A stretch of DNA of 64,000 bases from Paracoccus zeaxanthinifaciens ATCC 21588 (GTDB taxonomy: Bacteria > Pseudomonadota > Alphaproteobacteria > Rhodobacterales > Rhodobacteraceae): positions 124,001 to 188,000 of the forward strand of contig NZ_ATUJ01000003.1 in assembly GCF_000420145.1 (NCBI RefSeq), in the 5' to 3' direction. The translations under genes and the position numbers were made by a program. Below are positions 7,780-14,995 of the stretch, in pieces; position 1 is the first letter of the stretch; each line of letters begins with the position of its first letter. The notes under the pieces are model-generated. The model made no database searches and had not been told where the DNA came from. It saw only the letters and a list, made by a program, of their open reading frames with translations.

Positions 7780-9213
7780 ATGGGTAGTGCCAGTCACACG
7801 GTCGAAAAGATCGGCGGCACGTCCATGTCGCGCGTGCACGAGCTGCGCGACACGCTGCTGATCGGGGACCGCACGGGCGACGACCTGTACAACCGCGTCT
7901 TCGTGGTGTCGGCCTTCGGCGGCATCACGAACCTGCTTCTTGAACACAAGAAGTCGGGCGAACCCGGTGTCTATGCCGCCTTTGCGGCGGGCGAGGACGA
8001 CCACGCCTGGATGGCGGCATTGGATCGCGCCAGCGATGCGATGATCGCTGCCCATCGCAACGTCCTCGACCATCCCGGCGATATCGAGCGTGCGGATGCC
8101 TTCGTGCGCGATCGCCTGGTCGGCGCGAAGAACTGCCTGATCGACCTGCAGCGCCTGTGCTCCTATGGCCATTTCCGCCTGTCGGAACACATGCTGCAGA
8201 CGCGCGAACTGCTGTCGGGCCTGGGCGAGGCGCATTCCGCCTTCGTCACCACGCTGATGCTGCAGCGCGCGGGCGTCACCGCCCGTTTCGTCGACCTGTC
8301 GGGTTGGCGCGACGAGGGCGAGGTCAGCCTCGAGGAACGCATCACCGGCGCGATGGAAGGCGTGGATCCCGCATCCGAGATGCCCATCGTCACGGGCTAT
8401 GCCCAGTGCCGCGAGGGGCTGATGCGCGAGTTCGACCGGGGCTATTCCGAGGTGACCTTCTCGAAGCTGGCTGCACTGACCGGCGCGCGGGAAGCGATCA
8501 TCCACAAGGAATTCCACCTGTCCTCGGCGGATCCGAACCTTGTCGGGCACGAAGCCGTCCGCAAGCTGGGCCGCACGAATTACGACGTGGCCGACCAGCT
8601 GTCGAACCTGGGGATGGAGGCGATCCACCCCAAGGCCGCCAAGACGCTGCGCCAGTCCGGCGTCTCGCTGCGCGTCACCAACGCGTTCGAGCCGCACGAC
8701 CCCGGCACGCTGATCGACGATCAGCCCGCCGAGGAAGCGGCTGTCGAGATCGTCACCGGCCTCGACCTGTTCGCGCTTGAGCTGTTCGAGCAGGACATGG
8801 TCGGTGCCAAGGGCTATGACGCGGCGATCCTCGAGGCGCTGACGCGTCACAAGGTGCGCATCGTCAGCAAGGTTTCGAATGCGAACACGATCACGCATTA
8901 CGTCGATACCAGCCTGAAGGTGCTGCGCCGGGTCGAGAAGGACCTGGCCGAGCGTTATCCTTCGGCGCAGGTGACCTCTCGCGCGGTGGCGATGGCGGCG
9001 GCGGTCGGGCGCGACCTGACGGGCCTCGCGGTCCTGTCGCGCGGTCTGGCGGCGCTGGCCGACAACGGGCTGGAGGCGATCGGCGCGACCCAGGGGCCCC
9101 GCCCCGTCGAGGTCCAGTACATTGTGGAACGCGACATGCTGAAGCCCGCGATCAAGGCCCTGCATGGCGCGCTGGTCGAAGGCAACGACCAGTTCATCCG
9201 CAAGGCCGCCTGA
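7780..9213 (+). CDS. ask: Ectoine-operon aspartate kinase (Ask_Ect)
   Basis: Phosphorylates aspartate to 4-aspartyl phosphate, supplying aspartate semialdehyde for EctB. The 477-residue protein begins with VEKIGGTSMSR, the diverged form of the kinase KFGGTS motif found in ectoine-linked aspartokinases, and continues with FVVSAFGGITNLLLEHK (around residue 44). EVTFSKLAALTGAREAIIHK near residue 225 belongs to the kinase domain. The C-terminal third contains ACT-like segments. Its position directly after ectC is the arrangement known as ectABC-ask_ect, where a dedicated isoenzyme escapes the feedback control of the housekeeping enzyme; that regulatory property is inferred. The operon ends in a terminator. 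Confidence 0.93.
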   Translation: MGSASHTVEKIGGTSMSRVHELRDTLLIGDRTGDDLYNRVFVVSAFGGITNLLLEHKKSGEPGVYAAFAAGEDDHAWMAALDRASDAMIAAHRNVLDHPGDIERADAFVRDRLVGAKNCLIDLQRLCSYGHFRLSEHMLQTRELLSGLGEAHSAFVTTLMLQRAGVTARFVDLSGWRDEGEVSLEERITGAMEGVDPASEMPIVTGYAQCREGLMREFDRGYSEVTFSKLAALTGAREAIIHKEFHLSSADPNLVGHEAVRKLGRTNYDVADQLSNLGMEAIHPKAAKTLRQSGVSLRVTNAFEPHDPGTLIDDQPAEEAAVEIVTGLDLFALELFEQDMVGAKGYDAAILEALTRHKVRIVSKVSNANTITHYVDTSLKVLRRVEKDLAERYPSAQVTSRAVAMAAAVGRDLTGLAVLSRGLAALADNGLEAIGATQGPRPVEVQYIVERDMLKPAIKALHGALVEGNDQFIRKAA

Positions 9214-9236
9214 TCCACGGCCGAAACGATTTTTCG

Positions 9237-9262
9237 AAGGGCGTCCCTCGGGGCGCCCTTTT
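9237..9262 (+). terminator. Rho-independent terminator of the ect operon
   Basis: AAGGGCG / CGCCCTT stem-loop with an internally GC-rich loop followed by TTTT, 24 bases after the ask stop. Confidence 0.85.
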
Positions 9263-9274
9263 CGCGTGATCCCC

Positions 9275-9303
9275 TTGCGGCCCGGAACTGCGACGCTTAT
9301 GTG
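9275..9303 (+). promoter_or_regulatory. Candidate ssrA promoter
   Basis: TTGCGG, 17 bases, then TATGTG lies just upstream of the permuted tmRNA and just downstream of the ect terminator. The tRNA-Gly gene in this window is preceded by the same TTGCGG with the same 17-base spacer. Confidence 0.45.
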
Positions 9304-9630
9304 TAATCCTGTTCGGGGCTACCCGGACTATGGACATAAACGCGCACGTAATAAGCGGATCGGACCCGGGGGCGGTACCCGGCGGCTCCACCAGATACCC
9401 TCGTTGGGGGACCATGGGGCCGAAACAGGATCGACGAACGTCTAAAGGTGTTTGCTTTGTCCCGGTGAGCTACCACCGTTATCGGTGCGAATTGTACAGT
9501 TGCCAACGACAACCGTGCTCCGGTCGCTCTGGCTGCGTAAGCAGCTCGGGTAACCGAAACCTAACTCCTTGCGCTTAGCCGCGTAAGGCGGGGCCCGCAG
9601 GAGCCTTGCAACAGAATCCTGCACCTTTTC
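9304..9630 (+). ncRNA. ssrA: tmRNA, circularly permuted two-piece form
   Basis: Ribosome-rescue RNA of the alphaproteobacterial permuted type. The acceptor piece comes first and ends in a T-arm (CCGGG-GGCGGTA-CCCGG, 9367-9383), acceptor strand CGGCTCC (9383-9389), A and CCA (9391-9393). A 22-base spacer (9394-9415) that should be excised follows. The coding piece begins GGGGCCG (9416-9422), which pairs with CGGCTCC and leaves G-U at the third pair, the alanine identity element. The tag frame runs from the resume codon GCC at 9502 to TAA at 9540 and encodes ANDNRAPVALAA; the context ACAGTTGCCAACGAC resembles that of E. coli ssrA. A hairpin GCAGGA/TCCTGC (9597-9622) with TTTT closes the unit. 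The outer ends are approximate. Confidence 0.92.
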
Positions 9631-9726
9631 CCCCTCTCTCGCGAACCGGTCGAATTCGGCCCGTGGCCCCCTTTTCATCCCCCGCCATATCCCTATGCTT
9701 GGGGGCAAGGAACGAAAGGTGACGGA

Positions 9727-10209
9727 ATGGCCCGTGCTGGGATCGATTATGGCGGAATGATGCATCGGGCGATGCAGGGTTTGATCGCCGAGGTGCTGCG
9801 CAAGATCGCGGATGAGGGGCTGCCAGGCGACCACCACTTCTTCATCACCTTCGACACCCGCGACGAGGGCGTCGAGATGGCCGACTGGCTGCGCCAGCGC
9901 TATCCCGAGGAAATGACGATCGTCATCCAGCACTGGTTCGACAACCTCGTGATCGAGGACGATCATTTCACCATCACGCTGAACTTCGGCAACCAGCCCG
10001 AGCCGTTGGTCATCCCCTTCGACGCGCTGCGCACCTTCGTGGACCCCTCGGTCGAGTTCGGCCTGCGATTCGAGACGCAGGACGATGACGACGACGAGGA
10101 GGACGAGGAAGAGGACGCCGAGTTCGAGCTGGACGCCGAGGATGACGGCGACGACACGCCCCCTTCGGGCGGCGGAGAGGTCGTGCGCCTGGACCGCTGG
10201 CGCAAGTGA
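9727..10209 (+). CDS. sspB: ClpXP adaptor SspB, alphaproteobacterial type
   Basis: Adaptor that binds ssrA-tagged proteins and tethers them to ClpX for degradation by ClpXP. The 160-residue protein has a substrate-binding domain (residues about 1-115, with IDYGGMMHRAMQGLIAEVL and HHFFITFDTRDEGVEM). A strongly acidic linker follows (about 118-145, almost only Asp and Glu). The C-terminal VVRLDRWRK fits the ClpX-binding XB module of alpha-type SspB. Its gene follows the tmRNA gene by about 100 bases, so adaptor and tag RNA are neighbours. AAAGGTG is the ribosome site. Its stop overlaps the start of the following DapA-like gene by one base (TGATG). Confidence 0.92.
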   Translation: MARAGIDYGGMMHRAMQGLIAEVLRKIADEGLPGDHHFFITFDTRDEGVEMADWLRQRYPEEMTIVIQHWFDNLVIEDDHFTITLNFGNQPEPLVIPFDALRTFVDPSVEFGLRFETQDDDDDEEDEEEDAEFELDAEDDGDDTPPSGGGEVVRLDRWRK

Positions 10210-11087
10210 TGTCGATGCGGGGTCTCAGCGGGTTTCCGATCACGCCGACCGACCCCGATGGCGATCCCGTCCCCGGTGCCGTCGCGCCCCTGATCCGCCG
10301 CATGGCGGATGCGGGGCTGGACAGCGCGGGCGTGCTGGGATCGACCGGCGGATATGCCTATCTGACCGAGGCGCAGCGCAAGGACGTGCTGACCGAGGCG
10401 CTGGACGCCGCGGGTGACCGCATTCCCGTGATCGCCGGCATCGGCGCATTGCGGGCCGACATGGCCGCGCGGCTGGCGCGTCACGCGGCGGACAGCGGTG
10501 CGGCGGGCCTGCTGCTGGCGCCCATGTCCTATGCCCCCCTGTTCGAGGACGAGGTGTTCGACCTGTTCGCCCGCGTGGCGGATGCCTCGGACCTGCCGAT
10601 CTGCATCTACAACAACCCCTCGACCACGCATTTCACCTTCTCGACGGCGCTGCTGGCGCGGCTGGCGACCATCCCGACCGTCACGGCGGTCAAGATGCCC
10701 TTGCTGGGCGACGCGTCCGAGGTTGCGGCCCTGCGCGCCGCCATGCCCGAAGGTTTCCTCATAGGCTACAGCGCGGATTGGGGCTGTCCGGCGGCACTGC
10801 TGGCGGGGGCCGATACCTGGTACAGCGTCGCGGGCGGCATGTGGCCCGCGCAGACGCTGGAACTGGCGCGCGCCGCGCAGGCGGGCGACCGGGCGCGCGT
10901 CGCCGAACTGGACCGCCGGTTCGAACCGATCTGGGACCTGTTCCGCCGCTTCGGGGGATTTCGCACCTGCCACGCGGCCTCGGGCCCGATGGGGCTGACG
11001 CCCAGCCGCCCGCCCGCGCCGCTGCGCCCCCTGCCCGATGACGCGATGGCCACGCTGCTGGCCGCGATCGAGGCGCTTCAAGACTGA
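10209..11087 (+). CDS. Dihydrodipicolinate synthase (DapA) family aldolase, substrate unknown
   Basis: A 292-residue class I aldolase/lyase of the DapA superfamily (TIM barrel). The Schiff-base lysine sits in TAVKMPLLGD (about residue 161) and the supporting tyrosine in ICIYNNPSTT (about 134). The motif that is usually GTTGE near residue 40 reads GSTGGYAYL, so the conserved Glu is missing. True DapA is therefore doubtful and another pyruvate- or keto-acid-dependent lyase is likely. The ATG overlaps the sspB stop by one base, implying translational coupling; a GTG at 10206 is an alternative. The C-terminus (PSRPPAPLRPLPDDAMATLL) resembles the tail of DapA-like proteins. Confidence 0.85.
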   Translation: MSMRGLSGFPITPTDPDGDPVPGAVAPLIRRMADAGLDSAGVLGSTGGYAYLTEAQRKDVLTEALDAAGDRIPVIAGIGALRADMAARLARHAADSGAAGLLLAPMSYAPLFEDEVFDLFARVADASDLPICIYNNPSTTHFTFSTALLARLATIPTVTAVKMPLLGDASEVAALRAAMPEGFLIGYSADWGCPAALLAGADTWYSVAGGMWPAQTLELARAAQAGDRARVAELDRRFEPIWDLFRRFGGFRTCHAASGPMGLTPSRPPAPLRPLPDDAMATLLAAIEALQD

Positions 11088-11183
11088 TCTGCTGGCGCTA
11101 TCATCCGGCATGCAATCGCATACGAATTGCGCTGCCGATCCCGCGCGGGTAAAACCCCCGCGAAACGCCAAGGGAGCCTTCGC

Positions 11184-12578
11184 ATGACCGATACCCGCAC
11201 CGAGACCGACAGCTTCGGCCCGCTGGAGGTTGACGCCTCGAAATACTGGGGCGCGCAGACGCAGCGTTCCATCATGAACTTCCCCATCGGCTGGGAACGC
11301 CAGCCCGTCCCGATGATCCGTGCGCTTGGCGCGATCAAGCTGGCCGCCGCCCGCGTGAACCGCGACAATGGCGATCTGGCCGCCGATCTGGCAGCCGCCA
11401 TGGAACAGGCCGCGACCGAGGTCTTCGAGGGCAAGTTCGACGACAACTTCCCGCTGGTCGTCTGGCAGACGGGTTCGGGCACGCAGTCGAACATGAACGC
11501 CAACGAGGTGATCTCGAACCGCGCGATCGAGATCATGGGCGGCGAGAAGGGCAGCAAGAAGCCCGTCCACCCCAACGATCACTGCAACATGGGGCAATCC
11601 TCGAACGACACCTTCCCGACCGCGATGCATGTGGCCATCGCCATGCAGGCGCGCGACGTGCTGCTGCCGGGCCTGGACAAGCTGGCATCCGCGCTGGAGG
11701 CCAAGTCGGACGAGTTCAAGGACATCATCAAGATCGGCCGCACCCATACGCAGGATGCGACGCCGCTGACGCTTGGCCAGGAATTCGGCGGCTATGCCCA
11801 CCAGGTCCGCAAGGGGATCGAGCGGGTGAAGGCCTGCCTGCCCGACATTTACGAACTGGCGCAGGGCGGCACCGCCGTCGGCACCGGCCTGAACACCAAG
11901 AAGGGCTGGGACACGGCCATCGCGGCCGAGATCGCCAAGATCACCGACCTGCCCTTCGTCACCGCCCCCAACAAGTTTGAGGCGCTGGCCGCCCATGACG
12001 CGATGGTCATGTTCTCGGGCGCGCTCAAGACGGTCGCGGCCTCGCTGTTCAAGATCGCCAACGACATGCGCCTTCTGGGTTCCGGCCCGCGTTCGGGCCT
12101 GGGCGAGCTGATCCTGCCGGAAAACGAGCCGGGCAGCAGCATCATGCCGGGCAAGGTGAACCCCACCCAGGCCGAGGCGCTGACCATGGTCTGCGCGCAT
12201 GTCATGGGCAACGACGCCGCCGTCGGCTTTGCCGGATCGCAGGGCCATTTCGAACTGAACGTCTACAACCCGATGATGTCCTACAACGTGCTGCAGTCGA
12301 TGCAGCTTCTGGGCGACGCGGCCAGCAGCTTCACCGACAACATGGTCGTGGGCACCACCGCCAATGTCGAACGCATCGAGAAGCTGATGAAGGAATCGCT
12401 GATGCTGGTCACGGCGCTGGCCCCCACCATCGGCTATGACAACGCCACCAAGGTCGCCAAGACCGCGCACAAGAACGGCACGACCCTGCGCGAAGAGGCG
12501 ATCGCACTGGGCTTCGTCGATGGCGAGACCTTCGACCGCATCGTCCGCCCCGAGGACATGATCGGCCCCAAGGGCTGA
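11184..12578 (+). CDS. fumC: Fumarate hydratase, class II
   Basis: Reversible hydration of fumarate to L-malate in the TCA cycle; iron-independent, oxygen-stable tetramer. The 464-residue length is standard for FumC. The signature [15 protein letters not shown] (about residues 315-329) carries the catalytic serine loop, with [17 protein letters not shown] near 185 and [16 protein letters not shown] near 97. The start at 11184 is supported by AAGGGAG eight bases upstream. It is monocistronic, ending in a hairpin at 12620-12648. Confidence 0.97.
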   Translation: MTDTRTETDSFGPLEVDASKYWGAQTQRSIMNFPIGWERQPVPMIRALGAIKLAAARVNRDNGDLAADLAAAMEQAATEVFEGKFDDNFPLVVWQTGSGTQSNMNANEVISNRAIEIMGGEKGSKKPVHPNDHCNMGQSSNDTFPTAMHVAIAMQARDVLLPGLDKLASALEAKSDEFKDIIKIGRTHTQDATPLTLGQEFGGYAHQVRKGIERVKACLPDIYELAQGGTAVGTGLNTKKGWDTAIAAEIAKITDLPFVTAPNKFEALAAHDAMVMFSGALKTVAASLFKIANDMRLLGSGPRSGLGELILPENEPGSSIMPGKVNPTQAEALTMVCAHVMGNDAAVGFAGSQGHFELNVYNPMMSYNVLQSMQLLGDAASSFTDNMVVGTTANVERIEKLMKESLMLVTALAPTIGYDNATKVAKTAHKNGTTLREEAIALGFVDGETFDRIVRPEDMIGPKG

Positions 12579-12619
12579 TCCCGACCGGCCCATGACGGGC
12601 CACTTGACGATGGACCACC

Positions 12620-12648
12620 GGGGCGCGCTATGCTTGGCGCGCCCCTTT
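12620..12648 (+). terminator. Terminator after fumC
   Basis: GGGGCGCGC / GCGCGCCCC stem with an 8-base loop and TTT. The same bases also hold TATGCT (12629-12634), 19 bases after TTGACG (12604-12609), a possible promoter for the next gene, so terminator and promoter may overlap. Confidence 0.65.
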
Positions 12649-12663
12649 CCCATTCCGGACCCC

Positions 12664-12852
12664 ATGACCCGCATCATCAACCTGCGACAGGCCCGCAAAT
12701 CCCGCGACCGCGACGCCAAACGCGCCGAGGGCGACCGCAACGCCGCCCGCTTTGGCGAACCCAAGCACCTGCGCGATGCCCGCGAGGCCGAAGAGACCCG
12801 CATCCGCAGCCTTTGGGACGCGCATCGCAAGGATGACTGCGCGGATGATTGA
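12664..12852 (+). CDS. DUF4169 small basic protein
   Basis: A 62-residue, highly charged cytoplasmic protein starting MTRIINLRQARKSRDRDAKR, the hallmark of the uncharacterised DUF4169 family found in Rhodobacterales and relatives. It is rich in Arg, Lys, Asp and Glu and probably a single helix. The function is unknown. Its last eight bases overlap the start of the ribbon-helix-helix gene that follows, an arrangement that implies coupled translation and suggests that the two products act together. Confidence 0.75.
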   Translation: MTRIINLRQARKSRDRDAKRAEGDRNAARFGEPKHLRDAREAEETRIRSLWDAHRKDDCADD

Positions 12853-13081
12853 CCTGCCGCCCCTTGCAGCGCCCGCCAAACGCTCGGTCACGATCGACGG
12901 GCATCGTACCTCGGTCTCGCTGGAGGATGCGTTCTGGCAGGCACTGCAGGCCGAGGCCCGCGCTAGGGGCACGACCCGCGCCCTGCTGATCGGGCAGATC
13001 GACCACGCCCGCCCCCCCGAGGTGGGCCTTGCCACCGCGCTGCGCCTGTTCGTGCTGGCCTGCGCGCAATCGCGCGACTGA
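12845..13081 (+). CDS. Ribbon-helix-helix domain protein
   Basis: A 78-residue protein with the RHH_4-type fold: a beta-ribbon strand RSVTIDGHRTSVSLEDAFW (residues 13-31) followed by two helices (ALQAEARARGTTRALLIGQI and the C-terminal segment). Such proteins dimerise and bind DNA, often as autoregulators. It overlaps the upstream DUF4169 gene by eight bases. No toxin-like partner is recognisable, although the paired tiny genes have a toxin-antitoxin-like layout; the DUF4169 product is not a known toxin. Confidence 0.8.
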   Translation: MIDLPPLAAPAKRSVTIDGHRTSVSLEDAFWQALQAEARARGTTRALLIGQIDHARPPEVGLATALRLFVLACAQSRD

Positions 13082-13143
13082 AGGCGCTGGCCCATGCCCG
13101 CCCCCTGTTGCTAGGCTGGGGCCACCAGACCGGAGGGGACCAG

Positions 13144-13980
13144 ATGGGCAGCAAGGCCGCGAAAATGGCTAAATCGGCAGGGCTTGCCACGGATACCAAC
13201 GCATTGGACGGCTTTCGCCGCCTGCTGCGAGAGAACGCAGCCCTGCACGACCGTCACCGCGCGGACATCCTGACATCCGACGACCCCGAATCCGTGCACC
13301 AGGCGCGTGTCGCGCTGCGCCGGATGCGCGCGCTTGTCCGGGGGTTCCGGGACATGCTGTCAAGGGATGCGCAGAAGCAGCTTGCCCGCATCCTCAAGGC
13401 ACGCGGGCAGCAGCTTGGGCCGCTGCGCGACGCCGATGTGCAGGCCGAGGCGCTTGGCACCGACGATGCACGCGCGGATGCCGCACGCCTGCGCGGCGAA
13501 TTGCGCGACCAGCTGCGCGATACGCAGGAGCTGTCCCTGCGGATAGAGGTCGAGCGCGTGCTGCACGACCGCATCCGCGCGATCCGCGGCGATGCGCGGC
13601 GCAGGCTGGCCGATGCGCCGCTGCCGGTCATCGCCTCGCGGGCGCTTCAGGTCGCCTGGACCGAGCTTCTGGCATTCGGGCCGGACCTCGACCGGCTGGA
13701 CCCCGAGGAACTGCACGACTTCCGCAAGCGGTCCAAGGACATGCGTTACTTGTCGGAGTTCTTCGGGCGGCTGTTCGACAAGGACGCCGCGCCCATGCAG
13801 AAGCGCATGTCCAGGATGCAGGACGCGCTTGGTGTCGTGAACGATCTGGTGACGATGCGCGCCAAGGGGGCCGACCTGCCGAAGGGTGCGACCAGATCCG
13901 AGGAGCGCGCCCGCGCCAAGGCCGCGAAGGCATGGCGCAAGCTGCGCGGGGCGCCGGTCTGGTGGACCGACATCCCCTGA
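13144..13980 (+). CDS. CHAD domain protein
   Basis: A 278-residue all-alpha protein of the CHAD (conserved histidine alpha-helical) family, which binds polyphosphate. Conserved histidines and basic residues are visible in ESVHQARVALRRMRALVRGF (about residues 50-69) and EELHDFRKRSKDMRYLSEFF (about 190-209), which form the basic pore. There is no CYTH triphosphatase domain attached, so this is a stand-alone CHAD. GGAGGGG precedes the ATG at 13144. It converges on the minus-strand dehydrogenase with a three-base gap. Confidence 0.88.
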   Translation: MGSKAAKMAKSAGLATDTNALDGFRRLLRENAALHDRHRADILTSDDPESVHQARVALRRMRALVRGFRDMLSRDAQKQLARILKARGQQLGPLRDADVQAEALGTDDARADAARLRGELRDQLRDTQELSLRIEVERVLHDRIRAIRGDARRRLADAPLPVIASRALQVAWTELLAFGPDLDRLDPEELHDFRKRSKDMRYLSEFFGRLFDKDAAPMQKRMSRMQDALGVVNDLVTMRAKGADLPKGATRSEERARAKAAKAWRKLRGAPVWWTDIP

Positions 13981-13983
13981 GCA

Positions 13984-14859
13984 TCAGCCCTTCGGATCGG
14001 CCAGCCGCGCGATCAGTGCCGAGGTGTCCCAACGCCCGCCGCCCATGCGCTGGACATCCTTGTAGAACTGATCGACCAGCGCGGTCACCGGCAGGGGCGC
14101 GCCCAGCTCGTCGCCGGTCTTCAGGCAGATGCCCAGATCCTTGCGCATCCAGTCGATCGCGAAGCCGAAATCGAATTCCCCCTTGGCCATGGTCTGGTGG
14201 CGGTTCTGCATCTGCCAGCTTCCGGCGGCGCCCTGGCTGATCACCTCGACCACCTTCTCAACGTCGAGGCCCGCCGTCTGCGCGAAGTTCAGCGATTCCG
14301 ACAGCGCCTGCACCAGCCCCGCAATGGCGATCTGGTTGCACATCTTGGTCATCTGGCCCGCGCCGACCTCGCCCAGACGGCGGCAGATCTTGGCATAGGC
14401 GTCCATCACCGGCTCGGCCCGGTCGTATTCGCGCTGATCGCCGCCGCACATCACCGACAGCTGGCCGTTCTCGGCGCCCGCCTGCCCGCCCGACACCGGC
14501 GCATCGACATAGCCGATCCCGGCCTCGCGCGCGGCGGCGGCCAGTTCGCGCGTCACCTCGGCGGAAACCGTGGTGTGATCGACGAAGATGCTGCCCGCAG
14601 ACATGCCCGCAAAGGCACCGTCGGGACCAAGGCAGACCGCGCGCAGATCGTCGTCATTGCCCACGCAGGCCATCACGAATTCCGCGCCCGACGCGGCCTC
14701 GCGCGGGGTCGCGGCGTGGCGTCCGCCATGCTGTCCCGCCCAGGCTTCGGCCTTGGCTGACGTGCGGTTGTAGACGGTCACGTCATGTCCCGCGGCGGCC
14801 AGATGCCCCGCCATCGGAAAGCCCATCACGCCCAATCCCAGAAATGCCGTCTTAGCCAT
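13984..14859 (-). CDS. NAD(P)-dependent beta-hydroxyacid dehydrogenase (HIBADH/GarR family)
   Basis: A 291-residue member of the 3-hydroxyisobutyrate / tartronate semialdehyde reductase family. The Rossmann motif FLGLGVMGFPMAGHLAAAGH occupies residues 5-24. The substrate motif DAPVSGGQAGAENGQLSVMC begins near residue 119. The catalytic lysine is in GQMTKMCNQIAIAG (about 172). No valine-degradation or glyoxylate genes adjoin it, so the exact substrate is unresolved. GGGGGA precedes the ATG. The divergent neighbour is the penicillin-acylase homologue. Confidence 0.88.
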   Translation of the reverse strand: MAKTAFLGLGVMGFPMAGHLAAAGHDVTVYNRTSAKAEAWAGQHGGRHAATPREAASGAEFVMACVGNDDDLRAVCLGPDGAFAGMSAGSIFVDHTTVSAEVTRELAAAAREAGIGYVDAPVSGGQAGAENGQLSVMCGGDQREYDRAEPVMDAYAKICRRLGEVGAGQMTKMCNQIAIAGLVQALSESLNFAQTAGLDVEKVVEVISQGAAGSWQMQNRHQTMAKGEFDFGFAIDWMRKDLGICLKTGDELGAPLPVTALVDQFYKDVQRMGGGRWDTSALIARLADPKG

Positions 14860-14995
14860 ACGTCCCCCATGTCGGATAAGTGCCTGTCGCCTTGCGTTGA
14901 AATGCCCGCGCGGCTGTCCTATGCAGCACACCACCACCCATGCGCGACGGGGTCAAGAGACACCGGCCGTGCCAGATCCGAGGATCGCGCCCCGC

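Noticed and set aside
9214-9726. An ectD ectoine hydroxylase gene after the ect operon
   Set aside because: The space is occupied by the permuted tmRNA; no coding frame of hydroxylase type exists here.
10085-10303. Simple repeat or low-complexity DNA (GAC/GAG runs) as a functional repeat
   Set aside because: It encodes the acidic linker of SspB, so coding sequence explains it.
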